Shown here in pieces: positions 62,089 through 64,000 of a DNA stretch of 64,000 nt. Positions within the stretch are counted from its first letter, which is position 1; each line of letters starts with the position of its first letter. The notes beneath the pieces were generated by a model. The model saw only the letters and a program-made list of their open reading frames with translations, was not told the DNA's origin and did not search any database. Origin of the DNA: an uncultured Oscillospiraceae bacterium (lineage in GTDB: Bacteria; Bacillota; Clostridia; Oscillospirales; Acutalibacteraceae); assembly GCA_900549055.1 (NCBI GenBank), contig URNB01000001.1:1-64000 (forward strand), given 5' to 3'. The translations under genes were made by a program, and so were the position numbers.

Positions 62089-62979
62089 ATGAAAAAACGC
62101 ATATTCACGGGAGCAGCCACGGCACTTATCACCCCTATGAAAGCAGACGGCAGCGTAAATTTTGAGCGCCTTGAAACACTTGTTGACGAGCAGGTAAAGG
62201 GCGGAATTGATGCGCTTGTGATCTGCGGTACTACGGGCGAAAAATCCACGCTTAATTATGATGAGCACGTTAAGGTTATTGAAACCGCCGCAAGAGTAAA
62301 CGCAGGCAGAGTGCCGCTTATTGCAGGCACGGGCAGCAACGACACGGTGTATTCCGTAGGGCTTTGCGAGGACGCCGAAAAGGCGGGCGCCGACGCTTTT
62401 CTTATGGTAACGCCGTATTACAACAAAACCTCGCAGCGCGGGCTTGTGGCGCACTACAACTACATTGCCGACCGCGTTAATAAGCCGATAATTCTTTATA
62501 ACGTGCCCTCGCGCACGGGGGTTGCAATTAAGCCCGAAACCTACAAGGAGCTTTCAAAGCACCCGAATATAGTAGCCACCAAGGAGGCTAACGGTGATTT
62601 ATCCTCGGTTGCTAAAACCCGCTATCTCTGCGGGGACGACCTTGATATTTATTCAGGAAACGACGACCAGGCCGTAGCTATGATGTCGCTCGGCGGAATT
62701 GGCGTTATTTCGGTGCTTTCAAACTTCCTGCCGGGGGTTATGCATAAGATGTGCGCCGAATACCTTGAGGGGCACACAAAAACCGCCGCAGAAATGCAAA
62801 TAAAGTATGTGGGGCTTATGAACGCGCTTTTCAGCGACGTTAACCCCATTCCCGTAAAAGAGGCTATGAATATGTTAGGGCTTGAAGCGGGTCCCTGCCG
62901 CCTGCCGCTTTATCCTATGGAGAGTGCGGCGCGCGAGAAGCTTCGCGAAAAGCTTATAGAGTGCGGCTGCCTTAAATAA
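62089..62979 (+). CDS. dapA: 4-hydroxy-tetrahydrodipicolinate synthase
   Basis: This 296-residue TIM-barrel aldolase condenses pyruvate with aspartate semialdehyde. Family motifs are GAATALITPM, CGTTGEKSTL, the tyrosine segment TPYYNKTSQRG, NVPSRTGVAI and the Schiff-base lysine in VATKEANGD. It follows asd by 26 bases with an ACGGAGTGG site. Its product also feeds dipicolinate synthesis by DpaA/DpaB. Confidence 0.97.
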   Translation: MKKRIFTGAATALITPMKADGSVNFERLETLVDEQVKGGIDALVICGTTGEKSTLNYDEHVKVIETAARVNAGRVPLIAGTGSNDTVYSVGLCEDAEKAGADAFLMVTPYYNKTSQRGLVAHYNYIADRVNKPIILYNVPSRTGVAIKPETYKELSKHPNIVATKEANGDLSSVAKTRYLCGDDLDIYSGNDDQAVAMMSLGGIGVISVLSNFLPGVMHKMCAEYLEGHTKTAAEMQIKYVGLMNALFSDVNPIPVKEAMNMLGLEAGPCRLPLYPMESAAREKLREKLIECGCLK

Positions 62980-62992
62980 AAAACAAACTCAC

Positions 62993-63024
62993 TGCACCCG
63001 ATAGGCTTTTACCTGTCGGGTGCA
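62993..63024 (+). promoter_or_regulatory. Stem-loop between dapA and dapB
   Basis: TGCACCCGATAGG (62993-63005) pairs with CCTGTCGGGTGCA (63012-63024), 13 bp with one G-U. It is followed by ATTAAAAAG, not a T-tract, so it is more likely an mRNA-stabilising or partial attenuation element than a terminator. Confidence 0.55.
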
Positions 63025-63049
63025 ATTAAAAAGCGGAAGTGAAATACAT

Positions 63050-63805
63050 ATGATAAAAGTAATATTATGCGGGGCGTCGGGCAGAATGGGCGGCTTTGTG
63101 GCAAGCACTGCGGCTGCCGACAGCGATATTTCGGTCGTCGCGGGGGTTGACAAAATCAATAACGGCGAAAAATTTCCTATTTTTTCTTCCTTCGGCGATA
63201 TAAATGTTAAAGCCGATATGATAATTGATTTTTCCCACCCCTCAATGCTGGAGCCTATGCTTGAATACGCCGTAAAAAACAATATCCCCGTAGTTATTGC
63301 CACCACAGGCTATGATAATTCACAGACCGAAAAAATACGCGCGGCGGCTGAAAATATTCCTGTATTTTTTACATTTAATATGTCGCTCGGCATAAACCTT
63401 GTGGCGGCGCTTGCAAAAAAAGCCGCAAAGGTACTCGGCGACGGCTTTGATATTGAAATAATAGAAAAGCACCATAACCAAAAGCTGGACGCGCCCTCTG
63501 GCACGGCAATAATGCTTGCGAACGGCATCAACTCGGTTTTCGGCGACACGTTGAATTATGAGTATGACCGCCACTCGGTAAGGCGCAAACGCCCGAAAAA
63601 TGAGATTGGCATACACTCGGTGCGCGGCGGCACGATAGTCGGCGAGCACGAGGTTATTTTTGCGGGGCACGATGAAGTTATAACCCTTTCCCACACCGCG
63701 CAGTCACGCGAAATTTTCGCTGTGGGCGCAGTTAAGGCGGCAAAATTCCTTTACGGAAAGCCCGCCGGGCTTTATGATATGAGCAACGTTACAAATATCG
63801 AATGA
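63050..63805 (+). CDS. dapB: 4-hydroxy-tetrahydrodipicolinate reductase
   Basis: This 251-residue enzyme reduces the DapA product with NAD(P)H. The N-terminal motif is ILCGASGRMGGFV, and the active-site signature EIIEKHHNQKLDAPSGTA is complete. The start at 63050 is set by GCGGAAGTG upstream. It is last in the asd-dapA-dapB operon and followed by a strong terminator. Confidence 0.97.
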   Translation: MIKVILCGASGRMGGFVASTAAADSDISVVAGVDKINNGEKFPIFSSFGDINVKADMIIDFSHPSMLEPMLEYAVKNNIPVVIATTGYDNSQTEKIRAAAENIPVFFTFNMSLGINLVAALAKKAAKVLGDGFDIEIIEKHHNQKLDAPSGTAIMLANGINSVFGDTLNYEYDRHSVRRKRPKNEIGIHSVRGGTIVGEHEVIFAGHDEVITLSHTAQSREIFAVGAVKAAKFLYGKPAGLYDMSNVTNIE

Positions 63806-63809
63806 GTTT

Positions 63810-63849
63810 AAAAAACGGGCTGTTGTTTTTACACAACAGTCCGTTTTTT
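63810..63849. terminator. Bidirectional terminator between dapB and a convergent gene
   Basis: AAAAAACGGGCTGTTG (63810-63825) pairs with CAACAGTCCGTTTTTT (63834-63849), 16 bp with one G-U. Confidence 0.85.
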
Positions 63850-63852
63850 AAG

Positions 63853-64000
63853 TTATATTGTGCCTTTACAGTGGGTAACAGGCGCCTGCTTTTCTTTATG
63901 CTCGCCTATGATTTTTTCCATCCAAATCATATTGTACCAACGCCCGAACTTATAGCCGCATTTATGAAATTCGCCAACCTGCACAAAACCGATATGGCTG
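63853..64000 (-). CDS. GNAT acetyltransferase, phosphinothricin-acetyltransferase-like, partial
   Basis: Only the last 48 residues are in the window; the gene continues past the right edge. The readable C-terminus (HIGFVQVGEFHKCGYKFGRW, then YNMIWMEKIIGEH) matches the end of phosphinothricin/methionine-sulfoximine-type N-acetyltransferases. The stop codon is at 63853-63855, just after the shared terminator. Confidence 0.8.
   Translation of the reverse strand, partial: SHIGFVQVGEFHKCGYKFGRWYNMIWMEKIIGEHKEKQAPVTHCKGTI

Noticed and set aside
62993..63024. Terminator between dapA and dapB
   Set aside because: No T-tract follows the stem on the coding strand, and dapB continues the operon 25 bases later.

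Overview
The window looks like a chromosomal segment of an anaerobic, spore-forming Clostridia bacterium of the Ruminococcaceae/Oscillospiraceae type, probably from a gut or other plant- or glycan-rich habitat. The pointers are Gram-positive Shine-Dalgarno sites, dipicolinate synthase genes, YesM/YesN-type regulation, many lipoprotein solute-binding proteins, type I dockerin modules and large secreted GLUG-repeat proteins. This placement is inferred from gene content, not from a marker gene.

Layout. (1) 92-9846, minus strand: a galactose/glucoside-type ABC operon (mglB-mglA-mglC plus a small membrane-anchored InlB-repeat protein) closed by a terminator, then a histidine kinase/response regulator/solute-binding-protein/aldo-keto reductase operon. 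(2) 10149-11957, plus strand: an orphan MazF-type toxin, a frameshifted HTH-regulator remnant, a YoaP-type acetyltransferase and a structured intergenic element. (3) 12025-18848, plus strand: three secreted proteins (beta-helix, dockerin, Ig-like plus metallophosphoesterase). (4) 19211-24875, plus strand: an AraC regulator, then an operon of ADP-ribosylglycohydrolase-like, sugar isomerase-like and DUF4091 proteins. (5) 24892-26269: dipicolinate synthase dpaA-dpaB. (6) 26271-51985, minus strand: a very large polysaccharide-utilization cluster with two CUT1 ABC transporters, DUF5696 and NHL/TPR/Yip1 proteins, two GH16 enzymes, two GLUG surface proteins, a GH127/146-like enzyme and an unassigned enzyme, with a divergent AraC regulator (52198-53022) and a GH110-like beta-helix enzyme (53064-54755). 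(7) 55157-64000: housekeeping genes (membrane protein, gtrA-like, gapA, tgt, queA, asd-dapA-dapB, partial acetyltransferase).

How it may work together (inference). GH16 enzymes and dockerin/GLUG proteins would act outside the cell on a polysaccharide. The CUT1 systems would import oligosaccharides. Enzymes without signal peptides (GH110-like, GH127/146-like, DUF4091, the 641-residue protein) would finish them inside, and mglBAC would take up galactose-type monosaccharides. A galactose-rich substrate is plausible but unproven.

The most unusual structure is a 260-bp non-coding repeat made of six consecutive, sequence-unrelated hairpins with imperfect terminal inverted repeats. Two full copies (18846-19105 plus, 54820-55079 minus) differ at only 3 positions, and a third copy is cut by the left edge (1-53). 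The inverted full copies bracket the carbohydrate region. The second notable point is a T8 homopolymer exactly where a signal peptide-GLUG-dockerin gene stops and a leaderless GH16 gene begins; one extra T would fuse them.
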